From the NCBI GenBank assembly GCA_959018755.1, contig CAUEMA010000002.1, positions 176,348 to 240,347 of the forward strand: a stretch of DNA of 64,000 nucleotides, written 5' to 3'. A program made the position numbers and the translations under genes. Below, piece by piece: positions 50,217-59,300 of the stretch. Position 1 is the stretch's first letter; every line of letters starts with the position of its first letter. The notes beneath the pieces are model-generated. The model did no database searches. It was not told the DNA's origin and saw only the letters and a list, made by a program, of their open reading frames with translations. The stretch comes from an uncultured Collinsella sp. Lineage in GTDB: Bacteria > Actinomycetota > Coriobacteriia > Coriobacteriales > Coriobacteriaceae.

Positions 50217-51155
50217 CTAGTCCTGGAAGAGTGCCGTGGACAGGTAGCGCTCACCGGTATCGGCGAGCAGCGTCACGATGGTCTTGCCCTCGTTCTCGGG
50301 ACGCTTGGCCAGCTGCAGTGCGGCCCACACGGCGGCACCGGACGAAATGCCCACGAGCACGCCCTCCTTGTGGCCCACGGCGCGACCAGTGGCAAAGGCG
50401 TCGTCGTTCTCGACGGGGATGATCTCGTCGTAGATCTGGGTGTCGAGGACGTCGGGCACAAAGCCGGCGCCGATGCCCTGAATCTTGTGCGGGCCGGCCT
50501 GGCCCTTGGAGAGCACCGGGGAGGTGGCGGGCTCAACGGCGACGACCTTAATCTCGGGGTTCTGCTCCTTGAGGAACTCGCCCACGCCGGTCACGGTGCC
50601 GCCGGTGCCAACGCCGGCGACGAAGATGTCGACCTTGCCGTCGGTGTCATCCCAGATCTCGGGGCCGGTCGTGGCCTTGTGGATGGCGGGGTTGGCGGGG
50701 TTCACAAACTGGCCGGCGATAATGCTGTTGGGTGTCTCCTTCTGCAGTTCCTCGGCCTTGGCGATGGCGCCCTTCATGCCCTTGGAGCCGTCGGTGAGCA
50801 CGAGCTGTGCGCCGTATGCCTGCATCAGCTTGCGGCGCTCGACGGACATGGTCTCGGGCATGGTGATGATCACCTTGTAGCCGCGAGCCGCCGCCACCGA
50901 GGCGATGCCGACGCCGGTGTTGCCACTCGTGGGCTCGATGATGGTGTAGTCGCCGCCGCGCACGAGCTTGCCGGCCTTCTCGGCCTCGTCGATCATGTTC
51001 TTGGCGACGCGGTCTTTGACGGACCCGGCGGGGTTGAAGTATTCCAGCTTGACGAGCACGCGGGCCTTGAGGTCTTCATCGGCCTCAAAGTGAGTGAGCT
51101 CCAGAAGCGGAGTGTGGCCGATAAGCTGATCGATGGACGTGTAAACATTGCTCAT
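50217..51155 (-). CDS. cysK: Cysteine synthase A (O-acetylserine thiol-lyase)
   Basis: This PLP enzyme makes cysteine from O-acetylserine and sulphide. The 312-residue protein has the PLP lysine in FNPAGSVKDRVAKNMI, the substrate loop EPTSGNTGVGIA, the phosphate-binding GVGTGGTVTGVGEFLK and the C-terminal GISSGAAVWAAL. It is a complete type II fold. GGAGG lies six bases before the ATG. It is transcribed away from an Rrf2-family regulator, a pairing seen with CymR/IscR-type control of sulphur genes. Confidence 0.95.
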   Translation of the reverse strand: MSNVYTSIDQLIGHTPLLELTHFEADEDLKARVLVKLEYFNPAGSVKDRVAKNMIDEAEKAGKLVRGGDYTIIEPTSGNTGVGIASVAAARGYKVIITMPETMSVERRKLMQAYGAQLVLTDGSKGMKGAIAKAEELQKETPNSIIAGQFVNPANPAIHKATTGPEIWDDTDGKVDIFVAGVGTGGTVTGVGEFLKEQNPEIKVVAVEPATSPVLSKGQAGPHKIQGIGAGFVPDVLDTQIYDEIIPVENDDAFATGRAVGHKEGVLVGISSGAAVWAALQLAKRPENEGKTIVTLLADTGERYLSTALFQD

Positions 51156-51343
51156 GGTGAACCTCCAAAGTGTTCAAATGACTGGATACCGTGTGGTTTT
51201 ACGGTGTGTGTAACAGCGAAACCCACAAACCTTATAGGTTGTTCGTTTGCTGTTGGCAAGCATAGTAGGCACTAAAGCCTAGTAACGCAATAGGAAATAG
51301 AAGATTATTACGAGTCGATTAACCAGCTTGACGGGAATAGGTA

Positions 51344-51371
51344 TTTTCAAAACCAATTTTTCGGCTAGAAT
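51344..51371 (+). promoter_or_regulatory. Candidate promoter and operator of the Rrf2 regulator
   Basis: TAGAAT (51366-51371) with TTTTCA 16 bp upstream could be the promoter. A loose inverted repeat AATAGGT / ACCAATT overlaps it (about 51336-51357), and AACCTATAAGG is found on the minus strand near 51224. Both could bind the Rrf2 protein. The rest of the 51156-51407 gap is AT-rich without further clear sites. Confidence 0.4.
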
Positions 51372-51407
51372 TTCTACGAATTAAAAGACCGAAAGGCAGC
51401 AATATAT

Positions 51408-51836
51408 ATGTTGGTTTCCACAAAGGGCAGATATGCCCTGCGCGTTATGGTTGACCTGGCCGAGCACCAGGCGGCAGGCCGCATTCCCCTCAAAGAGATC
51501 GCGGCGCGTCAGGGGATTTCTGAGAAATATCTGGAGAACATTTTGGCTACGCTCGTCCGCGCCAATATGCTCTCGGGCATGCGCGGCAAGGGCGGCGGCT
51601 ACGTGCTCACGCGTCCGCCCGAGCAGTACACGGTGGGCGAGATCTTGCGCCTGACCGAAGGCAGCCTGGCACCGGTCGCATGCCTGGACGGCGACTGCAA
51701 GGGCTGCTCGCGTTCGGACGAGTGTCCTACACTCGGCGTGTGGAAGAACCTGGACAAGCTCATCAACGACTACCTCGATGGCGTGACGCTCGATGCGCTC
51801 GTCGCCCCCAACGAGGGCTACGACTACGTCATCTAG
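51408..51836 (+). CDS. Rrf2-family transcription regulator (IscR/CymR type)
   Basis: The 142-residue protein has the Rrf2 winged helix (STKGRYALRVMVDLAEHQ, IPLKEIAARQGISEKYLENIL, GKGGGYVLTR). A cysteine-rich segment (CLDGDCKGCSRSDECPTLGVW) is where IscR holds its iron-sulphur cluster. Divergence from cysK suggests control of cysteine synthesis, while the cysteines suggest redox or Fe-S sensing; both are inference. AAAGG stands ~12 bases before the ATG, a weak site. A bidirectional terminator follows. Confidence 0.9.
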   Translation: MLVSTKGRYALRVMVDLAEHQAAGRIPLKEIAARQGISEKYLENILATLVRANMLSGMRGKGGGYVLTRPPEQYTVGEILRLTEGSLAPVACLDGDCKGCSRSDECPTLGVWKNLDKLINDYLDGVTLDALVAPNEGYDYVI

Positions 51837-51904
51837 CCCCACCTGCCATTTGGGGACGGGGCAGAAATGGTAGATTTTCTTGCCCTCTGAGGCTTGACAA
51901 ATGA

Positions 51905-51943
51905 CAAGGCCGCCCATCGTTGCGATGGACGGCCTTCGTTTTG
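51905..51943. terminator. Bidirectional terminator between the Rrf2 and holin-like genes
   Basis: A 14-bp stem with one mismatch (AAGGCCG-CCCATCG, loop TTG) is followed by CGTTTT on the plus strand and TGTCATTTGTC on the minus strand. Confidence 0.8.
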
Positions 51944-51973
51944 GCGTGTTGTGGCGGTCCGTATCCGGTCGCT

Positions 51974-52339
51974 TTAGTTCCTGGCGATGCTGTCGAGAAT
52001 GCTGCGCATGATGGATACCAGGATGCTGCCCATAAAGGCCGATCCAAAGCCGGCAATGGAGATACCCGCTCCCAGCAGATTGACCGACAGGTAGCTGGCC
52101 AGCTCGAGCATAAAACTATTGACTACGAGCTGAAAAATACCAAGCGTGATAATAGTGAGCGGCAGCGAGATGACCGTCAGGAACGGCTTGACGAGCGAGT
52201 CGACGATGTTGAGGAACAGTCCCACGAAGGCAAAGCAGACCCAAGCGTCGGCCATGCCGAAGGGCTGAATGCCGGGGACGAGAAACGTTGCGATCGCGAT
52301 GGCGATCGAGGTAAAGAGCCAGTTAAGCATAAAGCGCAT
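51974..52339 (-). CDS. Phage holin family IV-like small membrane protein
   Basis: The 121-residue protein has four predicted transmembrane helices (LNWLFTSIAIAIATFLVPG, WVCFAFVGLFLNIVDSLV, FLTVISLPLTIITLGIF, and a C-terminal one). The motif KPFLTVISLPLTIITLGIFQL is typical of the mycobacterial-type holin IV family, which is mostly chromosomal with unknown role. AAAGGAT precedes the ATG. No lysin or phage gene is nearby, so it is not evidence of a prophage. Confidence 0.87.
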   Translation of the reverse strand: MRFMLNWLFTSIAIAIATFLVPGIQPFGMADAWVCFAFVGLFLNIVDSLVKPFLTVISLPLTIITLGIFQLVVNSFMLELASYLSVNLLGAGISIAGFGSAFMGSILVSIMRSILDSIARN

Positions 52340-52527
52340 GGTGTGAATCCTTTCTTGCGCAGGGTGTGTTGGTATCGCTTGAAACGGCTTGCTGCGGCAG
52401 CTTGGACGGCCGAGCGGGTGTGCCGCCTTGTTCGGCCGCCCATTGTCTCAGATATTCGTGGAGCTTACGTGCGCATTCGGTTTCAAAACGGCGTTCGTCC
52501 TAAAAAACGTGCCGCTGGCAGAGAGTC

Positions 52528-52558
52528 TTGTCGCTTTAGTTTGGTGGTGTGCTACACT
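52528..52558 (+). promoter_or_regulatory. Candidate promoter of the YerC/TrpR-like gene
   Basis: TTGTCG (52528-52533) and TACACT (52553-52558) are 19 bp apart. The 324-bp gap from 52340 contains nothing else recognisable apart from a GC-rich GGCCGAGCGG/CGGCCGCC region near 52410-52440. Confidence 0.45.
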
Positions 52559-52663
52559 GCTACGGGCAAATGGCCCATGCATAGTTTTATTGCATATTAC
52601 GGGCGAACGATGCCCGATGTCAGTATCAACTTCGATGCCTTTTGGCGGGTTTGGCGGTGATCG

Positions 52664-52963
52664 ATGAATATCGAGAACATGTTTGACAAGCCTGATGTCA
52701 AGCAGCTGGTCCACGCATTTAGCCTTTTGGACGACGAGAAAGATATCCAAGCGTTTTTGACCGATATCTGCACGCCGCGCGAGATTTGCGATCTATCGCA
52801 GCGTCTGCAGGTCGCGCGTTACCTGGACGAGGGCGAGCCCTATGTCGAGGTTCAGGCCCGTACCGGCGCTTCGTCCACCACGGTGAGCCGTGTGTCCAAG
52901 GCGCTCAACGGCGAGTACGGTGGCTACCGCAAAATCCTCATTAAGCTGGAGGATGGCGAGTAG
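52664..52963 (+). CDS. YerC/YecD-type TrpR-related DNA-binding protein
   Basis: The 99-residue protein has the TrpR-like fold: DDEKDIQAFLTDICTPREICDLSQRLQVARYL followed by the recognition helices in YVEVQARTGASSTTVSRVSKAL and ending GGYRKILIKL. This matches the uncharacterised YerC family of Gram-positives rather than true TrpR. In B. subtilis yerC lies next to pcrA-type helicase genes; here an AddB/AddA-like pair follows after a terminator, a loosely similar context. The ribosome site is weak (GGCGGTGATCG). Confidence 0.88.
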   Translation: MNIENMFDKPDVKQLVHAFSLLDDEKDIQAFLTDICTPREICDLSQRLQVARYLDEGEPYVEVQARTGASSTTVSRVSKALNGEYGGYRKILIKLEDGE

Positions 52964-52987
52964 GCCGCGCCAAAAAACGATTTGTAC

Positions 52988-53015
52988 AAAACCGCTCCTT
53001 CTGGGGCGGTTTTTT
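52988..53015 (+). terminator. Terminator of the YerC-like gene
   Basis: A ~10-bp stem AAACCGCTCC / GGGGCGGTTT with loop TTCT is followed by six T. An F3 element starts at the end of the T-tract. Confidence 0.85.
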
Positions 53016-53098
53016 GATCCCTTGGGGACGGAGGAAAACGGATCACCGGGTTAGACAGACCCCCTCGGTGATCCGTTTTCCTCCGTCCCCAAGGGATC
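53016..53098. repeat. Palindromic element F3, full copy
   Basis: Perfect 33-bp arms (53016-53048 and 53066-53098; left arm begins GATCCCTTGGGGACGGAGGA) flank a 17-nt centre. As at 8738, it begins directly at a terminator T-tract. Confidence 0.93.
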
Positions 53099-53183
53099 AA
53101 ATCTGTTGGCGTGGGGCAAATCTGTCCGCTTGGGCGGGTAGGATGGATGCATTGATTATTGCGAACAGTTTGAGCGGAGGACC

Positions 53184-56100
53184 ATGCCTGTTCGAATCTA
53201 TACCACCAATGCCGGCACGGATTTGAGCGATGCCGAGTCGGCGTTGCTTGCCGACCTTATTGCCCGCCACGGGCGTGCCGTGTTGCTGGCACCTACGTTT
53301 GCCGAGCTCGACCTGTGCCGTCATGATGCGGCGGAAGCCGGCGTTTCGCTGGGTGTCGACTACAAGACGCCTACATCGTGGCTTCGCTCGCTTTGGGAGC
53401 TTTTGGGCGACGGACGCGGTTTCGTGGACAACCTGCAACGCCAGATGCTGTTTTCGGACATGGTAACGCGTCTCGACGATGCCGATTTGCAGCCGCTTTC
53501 GCGCAGTCAGGGCACGGTGCGCATGCTCGCGCGCATGGCCCGCGACGTGCTGCCGGGTGTGGCGGGGACAGGTGCCGAGCGATGCCGTGGCAACAATTGC
53601 CAGCCTGAGCCAAAAAGCGATGCCGAGGCTCGCGTGTTCGAGCTTTTGCGCGCCTACGCGGGCGGTTTGGATCGTCGAGATATGGTCGAGCCCTGCGAGG
53701 CAGCTGACATTATGGCCGGTGCCCTGGCCGATAACCTGCCGGCGTGCACCCGCGCCGTATGCGTGCGCGGTGTCACGTCGTTTACGCACGGCCTGCTCGA
53801 GCTGCTGTCTGCCGTGGCGAACAATGGGGGAGAGGTCGTCGTGCTGCTTGCCCGCGAGCAGGCGGCGATGTGCGAGGAGCTTGCCGCGGCATTTGATGCC
53901 CGCGGTGTGCTGTTTGAGATTGCGCCGCTGGGGGAGGACGCCGTCGCGTCTGATGTCGCTTGCGGGACTGCCGCTCAGCCTGTCTTTATTGAGGTCGCCG
54001 GTCCCCATGCCCGTGCTCATGTCTATGCGGACGCCATCGATAAGTTGGTGAAAGCGCACAAGGAGTCCAAGGCCGATAAAACTACTGCAACGCCCGCCGA
54101 CCCCGTGCGCGTGCTCGTTGTTTCTGCCCGGGCACCCCAGCTGTTCGGTGAGCTCGCCTCTCGTCTGGCGGCTCGTCATATCGCCGCCGAGACAGCTGAG
54201 TTCACGGCGTTTTCCCAATCCATTGCGGGCAGGCAGTTTGCGGCGCTTGCCGGTCTGATCGAGCGTATGAAGGCCGCCGATGAGGGCATGGCGTCAAAGA
54301 CCGAGTGGTGGCCCGCGCCGGAGCTTACCGACTGGATCTACAGTCCGCTTTCGGGCGCTGATGCCGTCAATGCCCGTACCTTCGATAAGAATATGCGTCT
54401 CTCGCGCAGCAAGACTACCGCGGGCGTTAAGAGCCTGCTGCAGAGTGTCCAAGGCCAGGTGAGGGGCGCGCGCAAGGCGGCGAGCGACGATAACTGGTTT
54501 AAGAACGTACCGTGTGTGGTCTCGGACGTGTTCCAGGCTCTGTGGCGTGACAAGCCCGTGACGGCGCTCAAGGCCATGCTTGCCGTTGCCGAGGCGTTGC
54601 CCGATCGCTCGCTGGGCAGCTTGGATGGCCAGGCCCGTCGCCAGGCGGAGGTAGCCCTGCTGCGCCACGCCATCGACATCCTTATGAACGGCGCCCGCGC
54701 GCTCGACGTGTCGCAGGCCGCGACCGTGCCCGTGCTCGATGGCATTCGCACCAAGGTGGACAAGCGTAGCACCGCCTACGATTACGAGACCCACGAGGTT
54801 GACCGTGCGCCACGTGCCCAGGTTCGTTTTGCTTCGCTTGCCGACGCGGCGGCTCTGCGCCCCGGCAGCTACGATGCCGTGCTGTTTGCCGATGTCGATC
54901 TGGACAGCTATCCACTCTCGCACGAGGAGGGACCGCTGGCTACGCTGACGGCGAGCCTTGGTCGCGAGGGCGTGACGCTTGAGCCCGCGGCCCTGCTGCG
55001 CGTGCGCTTTGGTCACGCGATGCAAGCGTCGCGTGGTCCGGTTACGCTCGCCCGTGTGACCCATGATCGTCAGGCGCGCGAGTGCTATCCGGCGGCCGTG
55101 TGGACCGAGTTGCGGGCGCATGCCGAGGCTGACGGCGCTAAGATCGCTGACGACGCTAAGACCGCTGGTGACGCTAAAGCCGCTGGCGCCGACAAGGCGA
55201 AGTGCGTGGGTGAGGGTGATATCGTAAAGGACTTCGATCCCGCGGCAGGCGAAGGTCTCAAGCGCGAGCGCGTGACCTGTGAAGCCCCTCAGCATCTGAG
55301 TGCCGAGGCCGTGCCGTATTTGGTCCTGCGTCGTCGCGATGGCGAGGGCGAGGACGCGCCGCTCGTGCCGCGCCTGACGTCCGCCTCGCAGATCGAGGCC
55401 TATTCCACCTGCCCGCTGTGCTGGTTCGTCTCGTATCGCGTCAAACCTCAGTCCATCGATGCGGGCTTTGGCAACATGGAGAAGGGCAACTTTGTCCATG
55501 ACGTGCTGGAGCACTTGCATGCACGTCTTCCGCAGGAGGGCATGGAGCGCGTGACGCCCATGAATCTGCCGCGCGCGAAGGAGCTGCTGCGCGAGGTCTT
55601 TGACGAGACCTTGGCCGAGCACGCCGGCAAGCGAGGCACGGAGGGCCCGCTGGTGCCGCTCTCCCCGGTGGAGGAGCGTCAGGTGGCCGAGATCTTGCCG
55701 CAGCTGGAGGGCGTGCTCGCCTACGAGTCCGAGGCGCTCGCGCCCTTCGCGCCGCGCTACCTGGAGTTTGCGTTCAACGAGCTCCAGGTCGAGTATGCCG
55801 GCTGGCCGCTCGGCGGGCGCATCGACCGCGTGGATGTGGACGCCGAGAACCGCGCTGTGGTGATTGACTACAAGCATCGTTCGGGTGTCGAGGAGTTTAA
55901 GCTCGCCGACCCCACGGTGCGCGACGAGGAGTCGGGCGAGGCCCCCATCGACGATCCGCGCTGGCTGCCACCCCATACCCAGACACTCATCTACGCGCAG
56001 GCCATGCGCCGGGCGCTGGGTCTAGATGCCCGTGCAGCGCTCTATTTTTCGACCAAGGGCGGCAAGCCCGCACTGCGAGGTGCGTCGAGCGCCGAGTTGC

Positions 56101-56333
56101 TCGAGGAAGAGCGCGGCGACGGTCGCATCCCGGGCCTTAAGAAGGGCTTTCCCGGCGAGGGCGGCAACATGGACTTCGATGCGCTGCTCGACCGCGTGGA
56201 GGCCGGCATCGCCGAGCGCTTGCGCGAACTCGAGGCGGGCAACGTCGCCGCTGTCGACCCGACGTCGGCACAGGCCGCGCATGCGCGCTGCTCGTATAAC
56301 CACGAAGGAACGTTTGTAAGGAGGGACGTGTAG
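53184..56333 (+). CDS. AddB-like helicase-fold/PD-(D/E)XK nuclease protein
   Basis: This 1049-residue protein is the likely partner of the AddA-like helicase-nuclease next door in double-strand break processing and recombination. The N-terminal ~700 residues look like a degenerate helicase without a clear Walker A (AVLLAPTFAELDLCRHDA). The C-terminal nuclease domain has QIEAYSTCPLCWFVSYRV, GGRIDRVDVDAENRAVVIDYKHR (the D-x(n)-D-x-K core) and TQTLIYAQAMRRAL. The CxxC...C set that pins AddB's iron-sulphur cluster is not complete: only YSTCPLC and ARCSYNHEG are seen. An Ala/Lys/Asp-rich low-complexity insert lies near residue 660. GGAGG precedes the ATG. Confidence 0.87.
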   Translation: MPVRIYTTNAGTDLSDAESALLADLIARHGRAVLLAPTFAELDLCRHDAAEAGVSLGVDYKTPTSWLRSLWELLGDGRGFVDNLQRQMLFSDMVTRLDDADLQPLSRSQGTVRMLARMARDVLPGVAGTGAERCRGNNCQPEPKSDAEARVFELLRAYAGGLDRRDMVEPCEAADIMAGALADNLPACTRAVCVRGVTSFTHGLLELLSAVANNGGEVVVLLAREQAAMCEELAAAFDARGVLFEIAPLGEDAVASDVACGTAAQPVFIEVAGPHARAHVYADAIDKLVKAHKESKADKTTATPADPVRVLVVSARAPQLFGELASRLAARHIAAETAEFTAFSQSIAGRQFAALAGLIERMKAADEGMASKTEWWPAPELTDWIYSPLSGADAVNARTFDKNMRLSRSKTTAGVKSLLQSVQGQVRGARKAASDDNWFKNVPCVVSDVFQALWRDKPVTALKAMLAVAEALPDRSLGSLDGQARRQAEVALLRHAIDILMNGARALDVSQAATVPVLDGIRTKVDKRSTAYDYETHEVDRAPRAQVRFASLADAAALRPGSYDAVLFADVDLDSYPLSHEEGPLATLTASLGREGVTLEPAALLRVRFGHAMQASRGPVTLARVTHDRQARECYPAAVWTELRAHAEADGAKIADDAKTAGDAKAAGADKAKCVGEGDIVKDFDPAAGEGLKRERVTCEAPQHLSAEAVPYLVLRRRDGEGEDAPLVPRLTSASQIEAYSTCPLCWFVSYRVKPQSIDAGFGNMEKGNFVHDVLEHLHARLPQEGMERVTPMNLPRAKELLREVFDETLAEHAGKRGTEGPLVPLSPVEERQVAEILPQLEGVLAYESEALAPFAPRYLEFAFNELQVEYAGWPLGGRIDRVDVDAENRAVVIDYKHRSGVEEFKLADPTVRDEESGEAPIDDPRWLPPHTQTLIYAQAMRRALGLDARAALYFSTKGGKPALRGASSAELLEEERGDGRIPGLKKGFPGEGGNMDFDALLDRVEAGIAERLRELEAGNVAAVDPTSAQAAHARCSYNHEGTFVRRDV

Positions 56334-56336
56334 ACC

Positions 56337-59300
56337 ATGGATCTTTCGCCTTTGATGCCGCAACAGCTGCAAGTCGTCAAAACGCTCGACCGCCCGCTGT
56401 TTGTCTCGGCGGGTGCCGGCTCGGGCAAGACCTTTACCCTCACGCGCCGCATCGTCTACGCGCTCTCGCCCGAATCCGGTCCGTTTGTCGAGCATCTAGA
56501 TCAGGTGCTCGCCATTACCTTTACCAAAGACGCCGCGGCCGAGATTCGCGACCGCGTGCGCCGTGCGCTTATCGAAGAGGGTATGGACGAGGAGGCCCTG
56601 ACCGTCGACGACGCTTGGATCTCGACCATTCACGGCATGTGCTCGCGCATCCTGCGCGCGCATGCGCTGGAGCTGGGCATCGATCCCGAGTTCACGGTGC
56701 TTACCGATACCGACGAGCTTATGGACCAGGCTGTCGAGCATGTGTTGGGGCGCGCGACGGCGCCCGATGCCGCGCCCGAGCTCGCCGCTTCGCTTAAGGC
56801 CCTCTACGCCTGGTATCCCATGGCGGGCGAGGGCGGGCCGTTTGGCGCCGGTACCACCATCAAAGGCCTGGTGCGCGACCTGCTGGAGCTATCGAGCCAG
56901 CTTCCGGGCGGCATGGACGATGTGCGCGTGGCGCGCGGCCAGGCCGACACCTCGGCGCTTGCCGATGCCTATCGTGCGGCGCTGGGCGCAAGCAAGGCCA
57001 CGACCGAGAAAGCGCAGGTGGCACTCGACGCCATCGACGCGTTTGAGGCGAGCGGCAAAACCATGGAGGATGCGGCGCGACTCATGATGTCGTGCAGTAT
57101 GCCTCGGGCGAGCAAGGCGTTTCCTAAGGAGCAGGTGGAGCTACTCAAGGCCGAGGCCGCCGATGCGTTTATCAATATCGTGCTTGCCTGCGGCGGCCCG
57201 GCGCTCGATGCGCTGGTGGGGCTTGCCCGTGCCGTAGAGGCGGAGTACCGTGCGCTCAAGGCCGACCAGTCCGCGCTCGATAACAATGACCTGCTGCGCA
57301 TGGCGTACGAGGCGCTGCGCGACTACCCGGCTATTCGAGCTGCCTATGAGGGCCGCTTTAAGATGGTCATGATCGACGAGTTCCAAGATACCGACCAGAT
57401 GCAGGTCGATCTGATTCGCTATTTGACGGGTGCGGGCGAGCGCGCGCTGTGCACGGTGGGCGATGCGCAGCAGTCGATCTATCGCTTCCGTGGTGCCGAG
57501 GTCGAGGTGTTTCGCCGCCAGGAGCGCAAGGTGGGTTCGACGACGGCGTCCGAGACGGTCACCACGTCCGATGCTCCCGCCGGCGAGCTCGTCAAACTCG
57601 TGCGCAACTTCCGCAGCCACGACGAGGTGCTGCGCTATGTGGCGCGCGTCTTTGACGGCGACACCGGTGGTTTGATGCAGGGGTTCTTGGATCTTGAACC
57701 GAGCGACAAACGCAAGGACATGCTCAAGGCAAAGGCTTCGCGCCGCCAGGCGCTGTTCGTTGCCGGCGGCAGTATGCAGGAGCGCACGCAGGCCAAGGCC
57801 CGTGCGATCGCCGAGCGATTCCATGCGCTTGCCGATGCCGGCCAGCCCCAGGGCGGCATGGTGCTGCTGCTGGGTCGCATGACCAATGCCGACGTCTACG
57901 CGCAGGCCTTCCGCGACCAAGGACTCGACTGCGTCATCGCAGGCGGCTCGGTCTTTGCCCAGGCGGCCGAGGTGCAGACGGTGCGTGCCCTGGTCTGCGC
58001 GCTCGCCAATCCGGCCGATACGGCCCAAGGCCTTATGCCGTTGCTGGCCTCGCCGATGTTTGCACTCGGCGCCCAGGAGTTCCTGGCGCTGGCGACCAAG
58101 CTCGACGAGCAGACGGGCGAGACGTCGCGCCGCAATATCGATGTGGGCATCATGAGCGATTCCGATGTGCCGGGTTTGCAGAACCTGCCGCTCGTGACGC
58201 GTGCCCGCGAGGTGCTGCGCTACGCGCTTCGTCGCGTGGGACGCGATTCGTTCGCCGCCATCGCGCGCGATGTGGTCAATGCCTCCGGCTGGTTCGTGCG
58301 TCTGGCGCAGCGCGGCCCCGAGGGCAAGGCCATTGCCGCCAACGTGCTCAAGGCGCTCGACGCCGTGGCCGAGGCAGAGGCCGAGCTCGGCAATTCTCCG
58401 CGCTCCATCGCGCTCGCCTTCGACCGCTTCTTGGCGGGCAAGGAGGCCCCGGGCGCCCTCAACGAGGAGGGCGACGGCGCGGTGCGCATCATGACCGTGC
58501 ATGCGTCCAAGGGCCTGGAGTATCCGGTCGTGGCGGTTGCCGAGTGTTTTGGCGTGCGCAAATCGTCCGGTGCGGCACAAATGGGTCGCGTCGACGGTGG
58601 GGCGCAAGTCGTGGCGCTGCCGGCTCGTTTCGATGGCGTTAAGCTTGCCGACGGGACCTTCGTGAAGGGCGATGACGTCAAAAAGCAGTTTGAACACGCG
58701 TTTAAGGGCAAGGGCACGTCGCTGTGGTTGCCGCCGGAGCTCATGGAGGACGTCTGCGCGACGGGCTCTCCCGCCGAGGCATTTGCCCGCCTGCGTAACG
58801 ACGACCTGCAGCTTTCGCTCGAGGAGCGGGCTCGTCTGCTCTATGTCGCCATGACGCGAGCGCGCGAGTTGCTCATTCTGGCGATGGACGCCGGCGTGAG
58901 CCGCGGCAAGGTGATTGCGCCGACCTTCGATGTCGAGACGGATCTGACCTACGACGTGCTGCGCCGCATCCTGCCGACCGATAGTCTGGACATGCCGCAG
59001 CTCGATAGCGACCGTCTGGTGTTCGACAACTCCCAGCCGGGCGACTACGAGCTCATCTCGCTGGCGGACTTTACGTTTGGTGAGCAGGCGTTTGAGGCTA
59101 ACGCTTCGCTGGATGCCGAGGGCAGGCTCGTTCGCGGCGATGTCGATGTCGCTGATAATGCTGCGCACTCAACTGTGCCCGGTCCTGCCGACCCCAAGCC
59201 CGATGCGTTTGAGCTCGTGTATCCCCAGGCAGTGGGCGTGCGCATGGGCATCTGTCCGTTCCCGGTGCGTGACTCGTATAGCTACTCGTCAATTGCCGTG

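Noticed and set aside
51974..52339. Prophage remnant, because of the holin-like protein
   Set aside because: Holin IV-type proteins are common chromosomal membrane proteins, and no lysin, structural or integrase gene is near.
51920..52660. 246-codon plus-strand frame across the holin-like gene
   Set aside because: It is antisense to a well-supported membrane protein gene, has charged low-complexity content and no ribosome site.
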